Part shown: positions 1 to 9,174 of the stretch, one piece after another
Layout of the letters: every line of letters begins with the position of its first letter
Numbering within the stretch: the stretch's first letter is position 1
Source: MWEH01 sp964392385
GTDB taxonomy: Bacteria > Bacillota > Clostridia > Christensenellales > DTU072
NCBI GenBank assembly: GCA_964392385.1
Contig: CAYMPR010000002.1
Location: forward strand, 15,759 to 79,758
Direction: 5' to 3'
DNA: 64,000 bases
Notes under the pieces: generated by a model
The model's input: only the letters and a program-made list of their open reading frames with translations
The model's database searches: none
What the model was told of the DNA's origin: nothing
Program-made: the position numbers and the translations under genes

Positions 1-516
1 CTTGAGGGTCTTGTAATGGGTACTAGAAGCGGGGATATTGATCCTGCCGCTGTTGCGTATCTAGCAGATAAAAAAGGAATGAGCGCAAAACAAGTTGTAG
101 ATTATTTAAATAAGGAGTGCGGTTTTATTGGTCTTTGTGGCTATAGTGATTGTAGGGACATAGTAGAGCTCTATAAGCAAGGAGATAAGAAAGCCCAAAT
201 AGCGCTTGATTTGTTTGCCTATAGGATTCAAAAGTATATTGGCTCATATTACGTAGCTCTTCAAGGACTTGATTGTATAGTCTTTACAGGTGGGATAGGC
301 GAAAATTCAAGATTTGCTAGGAAACTTATTATGGAAGGACTCGAGATACTAGGCATTGATTTTGATTTTGAAAAAAACAACTCCGCCGAAAAAGGAAAAT
401 TTGCAGAGTTACATAAGCCTGATAGCAAAGTTAAAGTACTTTTAATTCCTACCAATGAAGAGCTTGTAATAGCAAGAGATGCCCAGAGAATAGTAAGTGA
501 ACATGGTTTAATATAA
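1..516 (+). CDS. ackA: Acetate kinase, C-terminal part (gene starts before the window)
   Basis: The open frame enters from base 1 and ends at TAA 514-516, giving about 171 C-terminal residues of acetate kinase, which interconverts acetate + ATP and acetyl phosphate in the cytoplasm. The sequence shows the family signature GLVMGTRSGDIDP right at the left edge and the nucleotide-binding motif FTGGIGENS about 95 residues later. Both are at the spacing expected in the C-terminal actin-like domain. The rest of the gene, and any upstream pta partner, lie outside the window. The next gene, rpmF, has its own strong promoter, so ackA probably ends a transcription unit. Identity is clear; only the missing N-terminus limits what can be said. 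Confidence 0.95.
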   Translation, partial: LEGLVMGTRSGDIDPAAVAYLADKKGMSAKQVVDYLNKECGFIGLCGYSDCRDIVELYKQGDKKAQIALDLFAYRIQKYIGSYYVALQGLDCIVFTGGIGENSRFARKLIMEGLEILGIDFDFEKNNSAEKGKFAELHKPDSKVKVLLIPTNEELVIARDAQRIVSEHGLI

Positions 517-544
517 GGATATTATTTTAGATATTCTTAATTGT

Positions 545-573
545 TTGACACAGCAAAGTATGTTCGTTATAAT
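545..573 (+). promoter_or_regulatory. Sigma-A type promoter of rpmF
   Basis: A perfect TTGACA (545-550) and a perfect TATAAT (568-573) are separated by 17 bases and lie 30 bases before the rpmF start. This is the best consensus vegetative promoter in the window. Confidence 0.85.
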
Positions 574-603
574 AGTATAGTTCTAAAATTATGGAGGTGC
601 AAC

Positions 604-792
604 ATGGCCGTTCCAAAACGCAAAATATCTAAACAAAGAGCTAATTCAAGGTCAGCAAACTGGAAATTGATTTTACCAAATTTAATTGAGTGTTCCAATT
701 GCCACGAGAAAATACAAGGGCATCAAGTATGTCCACACTGTGGTTATTATAAAGGTAAGCCAATAGTTGTGAAAAAAGAAAAGGCTGAATAG
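604..792 (+). CDS. rpmF: 50S ribosomal protein L32
   Basis: A 62-residue protein starting MAVPKRKISK, the typical L32 N-terminus. It carries a CxxC...CxxC zinc ribbon (CSNC then CPHC) in the C-terminal half. L32 is a small structural protein of the large ribosomal subunit. The reading frame is open further upstream, but ATG 604 is the right start because a strong ribosome site (GGAGG) lies just before it and the family begins with MAVPK. The yceD/DUF177 gene that usually precedes rpmF is absent; only 87 bases separate ackA and rpmF and they hold the promoter. Confidence 0.97.
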   Translation: MAVPKRKISKQRANSRSANWKLILPNLIECSNCHEKIQGHQVCPHCGYYKGKPIVVKKEKAE

Positions 793-801
793 TAAAAGGA
801 T

Positions 802-830
802 AAGGAAGGAATTACCTTCCTTTATTTTTA
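802..830 (+). terminator. Stem-loop with U-rich tail between rpmF and plsX
   Basis: AAGGAAGG (802-809) pairs with CCTTCCTT (815-822) around a five-base loop, followed by TTATTTTTA. It looks like an intrinsic terminator or a partial terminator, because plsX starts only 10 bases later with no clear promoter of its own. Partial read-through from the rpmF promoter is therefore likely. Confidence 0.65.
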
Positions 831-840
831 TGAGGGTATA

Positions 841-1854
841 ATGAAAATAATAATAGATGCTTTCGGCGGAGATAATTCTCCATCTGCAGTAGTTGAGGGC
901 GTTTTTAAAGCGCTTGATACCAAAAAAGAATTTACTGTTATTTTGGTTGGCAATGAAAATATTTTAAGTGCACTACTAGAAAAAAGAATTGACCTTAAGA
1001 ACCGTATAGAAATACTCGATGCTAAAGAGGTTATTTCTAATAATGACTCCCCTGTAGATGCGATAAGAACAAAAAAAGCCAGCTCTATAGTTGTTGGACT
1101 AAAAAAACTTAATTTAGATACAGAATCGGACGTATTTATATCAGCTGGTAGCACTGGCGCTGTTCTTGCTGGTGCAGTTTTATTGTTAAAACGCATAGAG
1201 AATGTTTTAAGGCCAGCACTTGTCCCAGTACTTCCTACCGCTAAAAACGGTTCAGTTGTATTAATAGATTGTGGCGCAAACTCAGAATGTAAGCCTGAAA
1301 TGCTTTTGCAGTTTGCTAAAATGGGATCTGCTTATGCTAGTTCAATTTTATCGATAGAAAATCCTAAAATCGCGCTTCTCAGTAATGGGGTAGAAGAAAA
1401 AAAAGGTACTGATTTAATAAAAGAAGCTCACGCTCTTTTGAAACAAGATAAAACAATTAATTTTCTTGGAAATGCCGAAGGAAGAGATATATTAAGTGGC
1501 GAATTTGATGTAATAGTTGCTGATGGTTTTACTGGGAATATCGCGCTAAAATCATGTGAAGGCACAGCTTTAATGATGTTTTCTCTTATTAAGTCTGGCA
1601 TAGAAAGTGGTGGACTAAGAGCTAAACTTGGTTATTTGTTTTTAAAGCCTGTTCTTAAAAAGCTGAAAAATTCTGCAGACTATAATAATAGAGGTGGGGC
1701 AATTTTACTTGGGCTTACTAAACTTGTTATTAAAGCACATGGAAGCTGTAAAGCAGATGCATTTTGTGCTACTATTCTTCAAGCTGTATCTGCAATTGAA
1801 CAAAAGGTTTTAGAAAAAGTGGAGTTAGCTTTAATCTCATCAAATAGTGATTAA
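841..1854 (+). CDS. plsX: Phosphate acyltransferase PlsX
   Basis: PlsX (337 residues, normal length) converts acyl-ACP and inorganic phosphate to acyl-phosphate, the acyl donor for PlsY in membrane phospholipid synthesis. It is a soluble enzyme that associates with the membrane. The N-terminus MKIIIDAFGGDNSP matches the family signature (usually DAMGGD), and DGFTGNIALK near residue 225 is the conserved C-terminal block. A GAGGG ribosome site precedes ATG 841. In Bacillus, plsX sits in fapR-plsX-fabD-fabG-acpP; here neither fapR nor acpP flanks it, and rnc follows directly after 8 bases. Identification is firm. Confidence 0.96.
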   Translation: MKIIIDAFGGDNSPSAVVEGVFKALDTKKEFTVILVGNENILSALLEKRIDLKNRIEILDAKEVISNNDSPVDAIRTKKASSIVVGLKKLNLDTESDVFISAGSTGAVLAGAVLLLKRIENVLRPALVPVLPTAKNGSVVLIDCGANSECKPEMLLQFAKMGSAYASSILSIENPKIALLSNGVEEKKGTDLIKEAHALLKQDKTINFLGNAEGRDILSGEFDVIVADGFTGNIALKSCEGTALMMFSLIKSGIESGGLRAKLGYLFLKPVLKKLKNSADYNNRGGAILLGLTKLVIKAHGSCKADAFCATILQAVSAIEQKVLEKVELALISSNSD

Positions 1855-1862
1855 GGAAGTTT

Positions 1863-2543
1863 ATGGACAGCGATAATGTAAAGATAATAGAAAAAATTTT
1901 AGGATATACATTTATAGATAAATCCTTATTAAAAGTTGCTTTTACTCACTCATCCTACTCAAATCTTCATCCTGGGAATGAGTCTTATGAACGATTAGAG
2001 TTTATAGGTGATAGTGTAGTTGGGTTGATAGTAGCAAATTCTTTATATAATAGGTACCCAAATTTTGATCAGGGATACTTATCAAAAATTCGTTCTAAAA
2101 TTATTACCAATAAGAGTTTTTCAGAAGAAATAGAAAAATTAAATTTAGAGCAATTTCTTTTAACTGCAGATAGCATTAAAGAAAATATAAGCGCTAAACT
2201 TAAGGGGGATTTATTTGAAGCACTTGTAGGGGCAATATTTATCGATTCTGGTGATTTAGCAGAATGCACAAAGTTTGTTATTCGTAATCTATCGGTTAAA
2301 CTAAATGCAATATATAACATTGAAAATATTACGGATTATAAGTCCGCTCTCTTTGAGTATGCCGCAAAAAACAATATTAAATTGGAATTTATTTCTGAGC
2401 AACTAGATACATCAGTTTTTGTTGCCAGAGCATTCATAAATGGGGAGTACTGTGCACAGGGAGAAGGTAATTCAAAAAAAGCTGCAGAACAAAATGCTGC
2501 CCAAAATGTAAATAATTTACATAAATTCGATAAAGAAAATTAA
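1863..2543 (+). CDS. rnc: Ribonuclease III
   Basis: A 226-residue double-strand-specific endoribonuclease that processes rRNA precursors and structured mRNAs. The catalytic signature YERLEFIGDS lies near residues 42-51. The second acidic cluster (DLFEALVGAIFIDSG) lies near 116-130. A C-terminal double-stranded RNA-binding domain spans roughly 155-222 and ends with the AEQNAAQ helix. The ribosome site AAGGAAG overlaps the plsX stop codon, so the two genes are probably translated from one message. The rnc-smc-ftsY order is standard in Firmicutes, but smc here has its own promoter. Confidence 0.97.
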   Translation: MDSDNVKIIEKILGYTFIDKSLLKVAFTHSSYSNLHPGNESYERLEFIGDSVVGLIVANSLYNRYPNFDQGYLSKIRSKIITNKSFSEEIEKLNLEQFLLTADSIKENISAKLKGDLFEALVGAIFIDSGDLAECTKFVIRNLSVKLNAIYNIENITDYKSALFEYAAKNNIKLEFISEQLDTSVFVARAFINGEYCAQGEGNSKKAAEQNAAQNVNNLHKFDKEN

Positions 2544-2600
2544 AAGTTTTCCCATATAATTTTTTCTAATATAATATACTTTATCTAAACTTTAGTTTTC

Positions 2601-2629
2601 TTGCCTTTATATATGCCTAAATATATAAT
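2601..2629 (+). promoter_or_regulatory. Promoter of smc
   Basis: TTGCCT (2601-2606) and TATAAT (2624-2629) are 17 bases apart in the 127-base rnc-smc gap. The perfect -10 and ideal spacing make this a credible vegetative promoter for smc-ftsY. The rest of the gap is plain AT-rich sequence with no hairpin that I can see. Confidence 0.7.
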
Positions 2630-2670
2630 ATATTGAGACATTAAATAATAATTCGCGTGGAGTTAACTTT

Positions 2671-5600
2671 TTGAATCTAAATAGAATAGAAATACAAGGA
2701 TTTAAATCATTCCCAGATAAAACTGAGATTATTTTTGATACCAATATTACTGGTATCGTAGGACCAAATGGTTGTGGAAAGTCAAATGTAGTTGAGGCTG
2801 TAAGATGGGTACTAGGTGAGCAAAAAAACAGTTCACTTAGGATTTCAAAAAATGTTGATTTAATCTTTGACGGTACTAAAAATAGACGCTCCCAATCTTA
2901 TTGTGAAGTATCTATATACTTAGATAATTCCCTACATTTATACCCAATCGAATTTGAAGAATTAGTTATTACAAGAAAACTTGATAGAAGTGGTGAGAGC
3001 ACTTCGCTTATTAATGGGCAAAAATGTAATTTAAAAGATGTGGTAAATTTGTTTAGAGACACAGGTGTAGGCAAAGAAGGTTATAGCATTATAGGTCAAG
3101 GAAAGATTGATAACATTATGGCCTCTCAACCTGAAGCACGTAGAGAGATTTTTGAAGAAGCAGCAGGAATAACAAAACATAAATTTCGCAAAACCGCTAG
3201 TGAAAATAAACTAGTTAATACTCGCGACAATATGTCAAGATTAAATGACATAATGAAGGAGCTAGAAAGTAACTTAGGACCATTAAAAGAAGAAGCTACA
3301 CAGGCAGCCGAACTTAAAAAATTGAAAAGTGAACTTAAAAAAGAAGATGTTGAACTTTTCCTTTTTCAATCAGAGAACATAGAATTAACTAAATCTCAAA
3401 CTGAAAATAAACTAAAAGAAATAACTGGGATATATTCTGCCAAGCAATTAGAGCTATCCATATTGAATGAAGATTATAATTCTACGCTAAATATCATTGG
3501 AGAAATAGATTCGAGTGCAAATAGTTTGCACGAAAAAATTTTACAGCTCACAATTAATGCCCAAAAAGCCATTGGCAAGGCTGAAAATTTAACATTATCC
3601 CTTGAATACAAACAAGAGGATATATCGAAAAAAACTTCTGAGTATCAGAATAATTTAAGTATAATGCAGAATCGCTCAGCAGATGTTATAGCGAGAATCA
3701 ACGATAAAAATAGTGCAGAAGAAAAGTTGATTATCACAAAAGCTGAATATGAAGAAGTTAACAAGTTATTTATTTCGACAAAAGAATCAGTTGAATTTCA
3801 GGAAAAACAACTTGATATTAGTAAGCAATTGCTGCTAGATACTGTTTATAAAAGGGCAGAAATTGACAAAAATAGAGCAACTTATGAGGTCGAAAGAAAT
3901 ATATTAAGCGAAAAACTAATTGAGAATTCAGAAAATTTAAGAGAAAAAAGAAAATCTCTTTCTGAAGCTCAATCTCTTTTGAAAAATTATGGCTCTTCAG
4001 AAACTTCGTTGAAATCCGAAAAAGAACATAAAATGAAAGAAAAGCTGGATTCTGAGAGTAACTATATTTCCATTAAGAATGAATTGATTGAAGCAGAAAA
4101 AAATAACGTTGAGTTTTTGTCAAAAAAATCAAATCTTGAGTTTAAGCTTGCTACAATTAAAGAAAACATTGATTCATATGGTAGTTATGATAGTGCGGTC
4201 CAGGAATTGATGGAAATTGCTAAAAATGAAGAAAGTGTTAAAAAGAAAATTATCGGCACTTTCGCAGAAATACTTTCTGTACCTAAGGAATATGTTGTTG
4301 CAATTGAGATAGCTCTTGGCAATGCTTTACAAAATATCGTTACACCAAATGAATCAGATGCTTCTGCGCTAATAGATATTTTAAAAACAAACAATTTAGG
4401 AAGGGCTACTTTTTTGCCAATAACATCGGTTAAACCTAACCCTTTAGCTAATGAATATCTTGCATGCTTGAAAGAGCCCGGAGTTATAGGCTGTGCTTAC
4501 GATATTATTAAGTATGATAGACGATTCTCAGCAATTGTTTCAAGTTTTTTAGGGCGTACAATCGTTGTTGAAAATAAGGATTATGCTATTAATATTGCCA
4601 AGAAATACAATTATGGATTTAGAATAGTGACGCTAGAAGGCGAAGCTTTTTTGCCCAGTGGTGCTATTTCTGGTGGTTCATCAAAGTTTAAAAATTCGAG
4701 AATATTATCTCAAGAGGCTGAACTCCTTGATGTTGAAAAGAAACTTAATAAGATCATAAAAGATTTAGCTTTAATAGTTGATTTAATAACCGAGTTAAAA
4801 GATGAAAAAGGGAAAATTGAGCTAGCGTTTAATGTCCTAGACTCAAGGATTTTGTATATCGACAAAGAGCTAATAGATATTAATTCTAAAAAAGAATCAA
4901 TTGAAGAAAAATGCAAATTACTAACTACTGAAATTGATAAAGCACTGTTAATAGATCAAGAGACTAATAATCGTATTATTATATTAGATTCGATGCTATC
5001 TTCAACTGGGAAGAATAGTGAAGATGCTAAAAGCGAAAAAATTTCGACTGATGATTATATAAATGATGCTAAAGAAAAATATTTTAAAGTAAAAGAAAGC
5101 TTAGATTCGCTTAGTTCGAGATTAACCGAACTATTGGTAATAATTAACACAACTGAATCTCAAATCAAAGGTTTTGAATCAGATATATTAGGATATAGGT
5201 CTCAAATAAAATACTATGAAAATAGACAGATAGAGTTAGATGTAGCAATAAAAATCTTAAATGCTGAAATTAATACAATTCAAAAAAATATAGATTCCTC
5301 TGAATTTTCCGAAGAAGATAAGCAAGTTTTATTAAAAGCTAAAGAAGAGCTTAATACCTTAGATACAAAAAAGGCAGAAAAAAAATCTCTCCTATCTTCT
5401 TTAGAGCAAGCTAGAATAGAGAAAAACAAACAAGTGATTGAAATAGGCGAAAAGAAAGTGAGAGAGGAAAGCAATCTTGAGAAAATCAATATGGAAATCA
5501 ATAATAATGCTCAGCGAATGCTTGATACATATGGGTATGATTTCAACGCTGCGCAAAACTATTGGGATAGCGAAGGCTTAATCCTTACCCCCAAAGGACG

Positions 5601-6291
5601 ATATGATATAGAAAAATCTTTAGATAAAATTTTAAGGTTAAGACGTAAGATTGATAAAATGGGGCCAGTTAACGAGCTCGCTGAAGAAAAGTATTTGCAA
5701 GAGAATTCTAGATATGAGGAAATGGTTTCTCAGTTTGAAGACCTAAAAAAGGCCGAAGAAGATTTGATGAAAATAATTACAGATCTTACTTTGGAAATGG
5801 AAACTAAATTTATAGAAAGTTTTAAACAAATTAACACCAACTTTAATACAACTTTTAATGAGCTTTTTTGTGGTGGTTATGGAAAATTAAGTCTAGATAA
5901 AGGTGTAAGCCCTTTGATTTCGGGTATCTATATAAGTGCTGAACCACCAGGGAAATCATTAAAATCTATCGAACTACTTTCGGGTGGCGAAAAGACTCTT
6001 ACTGCAATAGCTATATTGTTTGCTATTAACAAGCTTAGCCCTATGCCATTTAGCATATTGGATGAGATAGACGCTTCCCTAGACGAAACAAATGCTAGAT
6101 TATTTGCACAATATCTATCTAAGTTCTCCTCGGAAACACAATTTATAGTAATTACTCATAGAAAACCTACAATGTCTCTATGCGATGTTTTGTATGGCGT
6201 TACTATGCAGGAAAAGGGTATAAGCAAAGTAGTTAAGGTCCGGCTTGAAGAAGCAGAAAAACAAATAAAAGAATCTGAGGAAAATAAATAA
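2671..6291 (+). CDS. smc: Chromosome segregation protein SMC
   Basis: SMC (1206 residues, full length) is the ATPase core of the condensin-like complex with ScpA and ScpB, which organises and segregates the nucleoid. The N-terminal head starts MNLNRIEIQGF and has Walker A GPNGCGKS at 31-38. Two long charged coiled-coil arms surround a hinge at about 505-680. The C-terminal head has the ABC signature LLSGGEK near 1102-1108 and Walker B ILDEIDASLDE soon after. The start is TTG, chosen because TGGAG lies 8 bases upstream and the family N-terminus begins there. Its stop shares one base with the ftsY start (TAATG), implying coupling. scpA/scpB are not in the window. Confidence 0.97.
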   Translation: MNLNRIEIQGFKSFPDKTEIIFDTNITGIVGPNGCGKSNVVEAVRWVLGEQKNSSLRISKNVDLIFDGTKNRRSQSYCEVSIYLDNSLHLYPIEFEELVITRKLDRSGESTSLINGQKCNLKDVVNLFRDTGVGKEGYSIIGQGKIDNIMASQPEARREIFEEAAGITKHKFRKTASENKLVNTRDNMSRLNDIMKELESNLGPLKEEATQAAELKKLKSELKKEDVELFLFQSENIELTKSQTENKLKEITGIYSAKQLELSILNEDYNSTLNIIGEIDSSANSLHEKILQLTINAQKAIGKAENLTLSLEYKQEDISKKTSEYQNNLSIMQNRSADVIARINDKNSAEEKLIITKAEYEEVNKLFISTKESVEFQEKQLDISKQLLLDTVYKRAEIDKNRATYEVERNILSEKLIENSENLREKRKSLSEAQSLLKNYGSSETSLKSEKEHKMKEKLDSESNYISIKNELIEAEKNNVEFLSKKSNLEFKLATIKENIDSYGSYDSAVQELMEIAKNEESVKKKIIGTFAEILSVPKEYVVAIEIALGNALQNIVTPNESDASALIDILKTNNLGRATFLPITSVKPNPLANEYLACLKEPGVIGCAYDIIKYDRRFSAIVSSFLGRTIVVENKDYAINIAKKYNYGFRIVTLEGEAFLPSGAISGGSSKFKNSRILSQEAELLDVEKKLNKIIKDLALIVDLITELKDEKGKIELAFNVLDSRILYIDKELIDINSKKESIEEKCKLLTTEIDKALLIDQETNNRIIILDSMLSSTGKNSEDAKSEKISTDDYINDAKEKYFKVKESLDSLSSRLTELLVIINTTESQIKGFESDILGYRSQIKYYENRQIELDVAIKILNAEINTIQKNIDSSEFSEEDKQVLLKAKEELNTLDTKKAEKKSLLSSLEQARIEKNKQVIEIGEKKVREESNLEKINMEINNNAQRMLDTYGYDFNAAQNYWDSEGLILTPKGRYDIEKSLDKILRLRRKIDKMGPVNELAEEKYLQENSRYEEMVSQFEDLKKAEEDLMKIITDLTLEMETKFIESFKQINTNFNTTFNELFCGGYGKLSLDKGVSPLISGIYISAEPPGKSLKSIELLSGGEKTLTAIAILFAINKLSPMPFSILDEIDASLDETNARLFAQYLSKFSSETQFIVITHRKPTMSLCDVLYGVTMQEKGISKVVKVRLEEAEKQIKESEENK

Positions 6292-7287
6292 TGGGAATAT
6301 TTTCAAGGCTTAAAGAAGGCCTTAAAAAAACAAGAGAAAATTTAGGGCGACGCTTTTTTGAATTATTTAAGGCCAAAAGCTTAGATGATGCATTTTATGA
6401 AGAACTTGAATATATTTTAATTTCTGCGGATATGGGTGGTATCGCATCTCAAGAAATTATAGAGTCTTTAAAAAAATATATTTATGAGAAGAAAATTACA
6501 AAAACTGAGAATGCGAAAGAAGCTTTAAAGAAAATTCTTATCGATTCTATCGATTATGAAATACCTAAATATGAATATCCATTAATTTTAATGGTATCTG
6601 GAGTAAATGGAGTTGGGAAAACAACTGCTATTGGGAAGATTGCAAAATTATTTGTCACGATGGGAAAGACAGTTGTTATCGCAGCGGCAGATACATTTAG
6701 AGCCGCAGCAAGCGAGCAGCTGGAAATTTGGGCAGAAAGGGCAGGCGTTAGGATAATATCTCATTCAGAGGGAAGTGACCCTGCTGCCGTAGTTTTCGAT
6801 GCTTTGTCTTCTGCTAAGGCTAAAGGAACCAACGTAATTTTAATTGATACTGCTGGAAGATTACATAATAAAAAAAATCTTATGGAAGAATTAAAAAAGA
6901 TTAATAGAGTAATTGAAAGAGAAATGCCTGAAGCTGATAAAAGAAATCTAATTGTGCTTGATGCAACAACGGGACAAAACGCATTATCTCAAGTGGAAAT
7001 ATTTAATCAAGCAATCGATATTGATGGTATTATTCTAACAAAGCTTGATGGAACGGCTAAAGGTGGAGTTGTGGTGGCAATCGCATCTGAACAAAACATT
7101 CCAGTATACTACGCAGGTGTAGGAGAATCTATCGACGATTTATTGCCGTTTNNNNNNNNNNNNNNNNNNNNNNNNNNNNNNNNNNNNNNNNNNNNNNNNN
7201 NNNNNNNNNNNNNNNNNNNNNNNNNNNNNNNNNNNNNNNNNNNNNNNNNNNAGTGCTACTGATTTTATAAACGCTATTTTTGAATAG
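6291..7287 (+). CDS. ftsY: Signal recognition particle receptor FtsY (interrupted by an assembly gap)
   Basis: FtsY is the membrane-associated GTPase that receives the SRP-ribosome complex at the translocon. Visible motifs are GVNGVGKTT near 104-112, DTAGRLHNK, and TKLDGTAKGG; there is no long acidic N-terminal extension. The frame runs to base 7151 (...DLLPF), then 100 N. The bases after the gap (7252-7287) translate as SATDFINAIFE then TAG. That is a normal FtsY tail and joins in frame with no missing base if the N run has length zero or hides whole 61-bp repeat units. The intact protein would then be 298 residues. Literal translation through the Ns gives a false end at 7262. Confidence 0.93.
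7152..7251. other. Assembly gap of exactly 100 N inside ftsY
   Basis: One hundred N, the usual scaffolding placeholder. The flanks abut perfectly in the ftsY reading frame and the right flank is a 61-bp tandem repeat, so the gap is best explained as an unresolved repeat and not as missing unique sequence. Confidence 0.95.
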
Positions 7288-7367
7288 AACCATATCAGAT
7301 TTATTGCCGTTTAGTGCTACTGATTTTATAAACGCTATTTTTGAATAGAACCATATCAGATTTATTG
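7252..7367. repeat. 61-bp tandem repeat covering the ftsY 3' end
   Basis: Two copies of a 61-bp unit start at 7252 and 7313. The second copy matches the first for 55 bases and then diverges after GATTTATTG (7359-7367). Each unit carries the last 11 FtsY codons plus TAG and a short downstream stretch. The 9-mer GATTTATTG occurs three times: at 7137-7145 before the gap, at 7298-7306 and at 7359-7367. This is the pattern left by duplication between short direct repeats. Only the first copy is translated, because every unit contains the stop codon. True copy number is unknown because of the N gap. Confidence 0.9.
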
Positions 7368-7452
7368 TTTAGTATTGAAACGTTTCTAATTAGTTTTATA
7401 AAGTAATATGTTAATCTGCTAATGAATATTAGTTGGTTATACTATAATTCAA

Positions 7453-7479
7453 TTGACATATAGAAATACTCATTATAAT
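7453..7479 (+). promoter_or_regulatory. Possible promoter of ylxM-ffh
   Basis: A perfect TTGACA (7453-7458) is followed by a perfect TATAAT (7474-7479), but the spacer is only 15 bases, shorter than ideal. It lies 34 bases before the ylxM start. The remainder of 7368-7513 is AT-rich with no other recognisable element. Confidence 0.5.
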
Positions 7480-7513
7480 ATAGTGTAAAAGAGAAATACT
7501 TTACAGGTAAAAA

Positions 7514-7840
7514 TTGGATAAAACAAAAAGATTAGATATATCCTTACTAAACGATTATTATGGACTGCTTCTAACTGAGTACCAGTCTAGATTAGTAGCT
7601 ATGTATTATGATGATGATCTTTCTTTAGCAGAAATTGCGCTAGAGAATGATACGTCAAGACAGGCTGTTAGGGACGTTTTAGTAAGGGCCGAAGCGAAAC
7701 TAAGATCGTTTGAGGAAAAGCTAGGATTGATTGAGAAAATAAAGGTTATTAAAAAAGAGCTAAAGAAAATAATGGTAGCTGAGGATACTGAAATAAAGAT
7801 AGAATTACAATCATTAATTGATAAAGTGGACGAATTATAA
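7514..7840 (+). CDS. ylxM: UPF0122 / YlxM helix-turn-helix protein of the SRP operon
   Basis: A 108-residue member of the YlxM/UPF0122 family, a sigma-region-4-like helix-turn-helix protein encoded next to ffh in Firmicutes. In streptococci it is reported to modulate SRP activity. The core LTEYQSRLVAMYYDDD, the LAEIALENDTSRQAV helix-turn-helix at about 35-55, and a charged coiled C-terminus are all seen. The start is TTG at 7514 with AGG 6 bases upstream, matching the family N-terminus (M-[ED]-K-T-x-R). Its stop is one base before ffh. Confidence 0.9.
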   Translation: MDKTKRLDISLLNDYYGLLLTEYQSRLVAMYYDDDLSLAEIALENDTSRQAVRDVLVRAEAKLRSFEEKLGLIEKIKVIKKELKKIMVAEDTEIKIELQSLIDKVDEL

Positions 7841-7841
7841 A

Positions 7842-9152
7842 ATGGCACTTTTTGAAAATTTATCGCAAAAAATAAATCATGTTTTTAGTAAGCTTAGAAA
7901 TAAGTCTAGTTTGACTGAATTAGAACTTAAAGAAGCTATGCGAGAGGTGAGACTTGCACTTCTTGAGGCAGATGTAAATTATATTGTTGCAAAGGATTTT
8001 ATAAAAAGAGTTACTGATAAAGCTGTGGGAACTGATATACTTAAGGGCCTCAACAGTTCTCAGCAAGTAATTAAGCTTGTAAATGAAGAGCTAATTGAAT
8101 TAATGGGCAGTAAGGTTTCCAAACTAATAATTTCCGACAAGGCTCCTTCAATATATATGGTCTGTGGCTTACAAGGTTCGGGAAAAACAACAATGTGTGC
8201 TAAGCTTGCCAAACTGTTGCAAAAAGATAATAAAAAAGTTTTATTAGTCGCTTGTGATATTTATCGACCTGCTGCAATTAAGCAGCTGCAAATTTTAGGA
8301 GAAAAAACCAAGACCGAAGTATTTGAGCTTGGTCAAGAAAAACCATTAACTATTGCAAAAGCAGCATTTAAACATGCAAAAGAAAAAGATTTTGATACCA
8401 TGATAATTGATACTGCTGGAAGATTGCATATTGATCAATTGTTGATGGATGAACTTAGAGAAATAAAAAAGGAACTCAATCCTTCGGAGATTTTGTTAGT
8501 TGTTGACAGCATGCTTGGACAAGATAGTGTAAACGTGGCAGAAAAATTTAATAATGATTTAGATATTACAGGAGTGATTCTAACTAAATTAGATGGCGAT
8601 ACACGTGGAGGTGCTGCATTATCTATTAAAGCTATTTGCGGTAAGCCTATAAAATTTGTAGGTATAGGAGAAAAAATAGAAGATATTGAGCCTTTTCATC
8701 CTGATAGAATGGCATCCAGAATTTTAGGTATGGGTGATGTTTTAACTCTAATTGAAAAAGCCCAAGATGCTATAACTGAAGAAGATGCAAAAAAATTGGC
8801 CAAAAAAATTAAAACCAGTTCTTTTGACTTAGAGGATTATCTTGAACAACTCAATGGAATTAAAAAAATGGGTGGTATGAAAGATATGCTTGAAATGATA
8901 CCTGGTATATCTGGGAAAATTAAAGGTAACGAATTTGATGATAAAGCTATGGAAAAGAGCAAAGCAATTATTTATTCGATGACACCAGAAGAGAGAAGAA
9001 ATCCTGATATTATCAAAGCTTCAAGAAGAAAGAGAATTGCAGGTGGTAGTGCTACTTCAGTTCAAGAAGTAAATAGGTTACTCAATCAGTTTGACCAAAT
9101 GAAATTAATGATGAAAAAAGTAAGTTCGGGAAAATTTAAATTCCCGTTCTAA
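7842..9152 (+). CDS. ffh: Signal recognition particle protein Ffh (SRP54)
   Basis: Ffh (436 residues) is the GTPase subunit of SRP; with 4.5S/scRNA it binds signal sequences of nascent membrane and secreted proteins and docks on FtsY. N domain at 1-90, G domain with GLQGSGKTT near 108-116, DTAGRLH and TKLDGD, then a methionine-rich M domain from about 300 (GGMKDMLEMIPG, QFDQMKLMMKK). The frame is open a little further upstream, but ATG 7842 (MALFENLSQ) is the family start and lies right after the ylxM stop. Confidence 0.97.
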   Translation: MALFENLSQKINHVFSKLRNKSSLTELELKEAMREVRLALLEADVNYIVAKDFIKRVTDKAVGTDILKGLNSSQQVIKLVNEELIELMGSKVSKLIISDKAPSIYMVCGLQGSGKTTMCAKLAKLLQKDNKKVLLVACDIYRPAAIKQLQILGEKTKTEVFELGQEKPLTIAKAAFKHAKEKDFDTMIIDTAGRLHIDQLLMDELREIKKELNPSEILLVVDSMLGQDSVNVAEKFNNDLDITGVILTKLDGDTRGGAALSIKAICGKPIKFVGIGEKIEDIEPFHPDRMASRILGMGDVLTLIEKAQDAITEEDAKKLAKKIKTSSFDLEDYLEQLNGIKKMGGMKDMLEMIPGISGKIKGNEFDDKAMEKSKAIIYSMTPEERRNPDIIKASRRKRIAGGSATSVQEVNRLLNQFDQMKLMMKKVSSGKFKFPF

Positions 9153-9174
9153 AAAAATAAATGGAGGTAAAAAA

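Noticed and set aside
7152..7262. ftsY reading extended through the Ns to a stop at 7262
   Set aside because: Artefact of translating 100 N (not a multiple of three); the genuine FtsY tail is in the frame ending at 7287.
7252..7367. Considered as a CRISPR-like or phase-variation repeat
   Set aside because: Units are contiguous without spacers, and each contains the ftsY stop codon, so no CRISPR and no coding phase switch.
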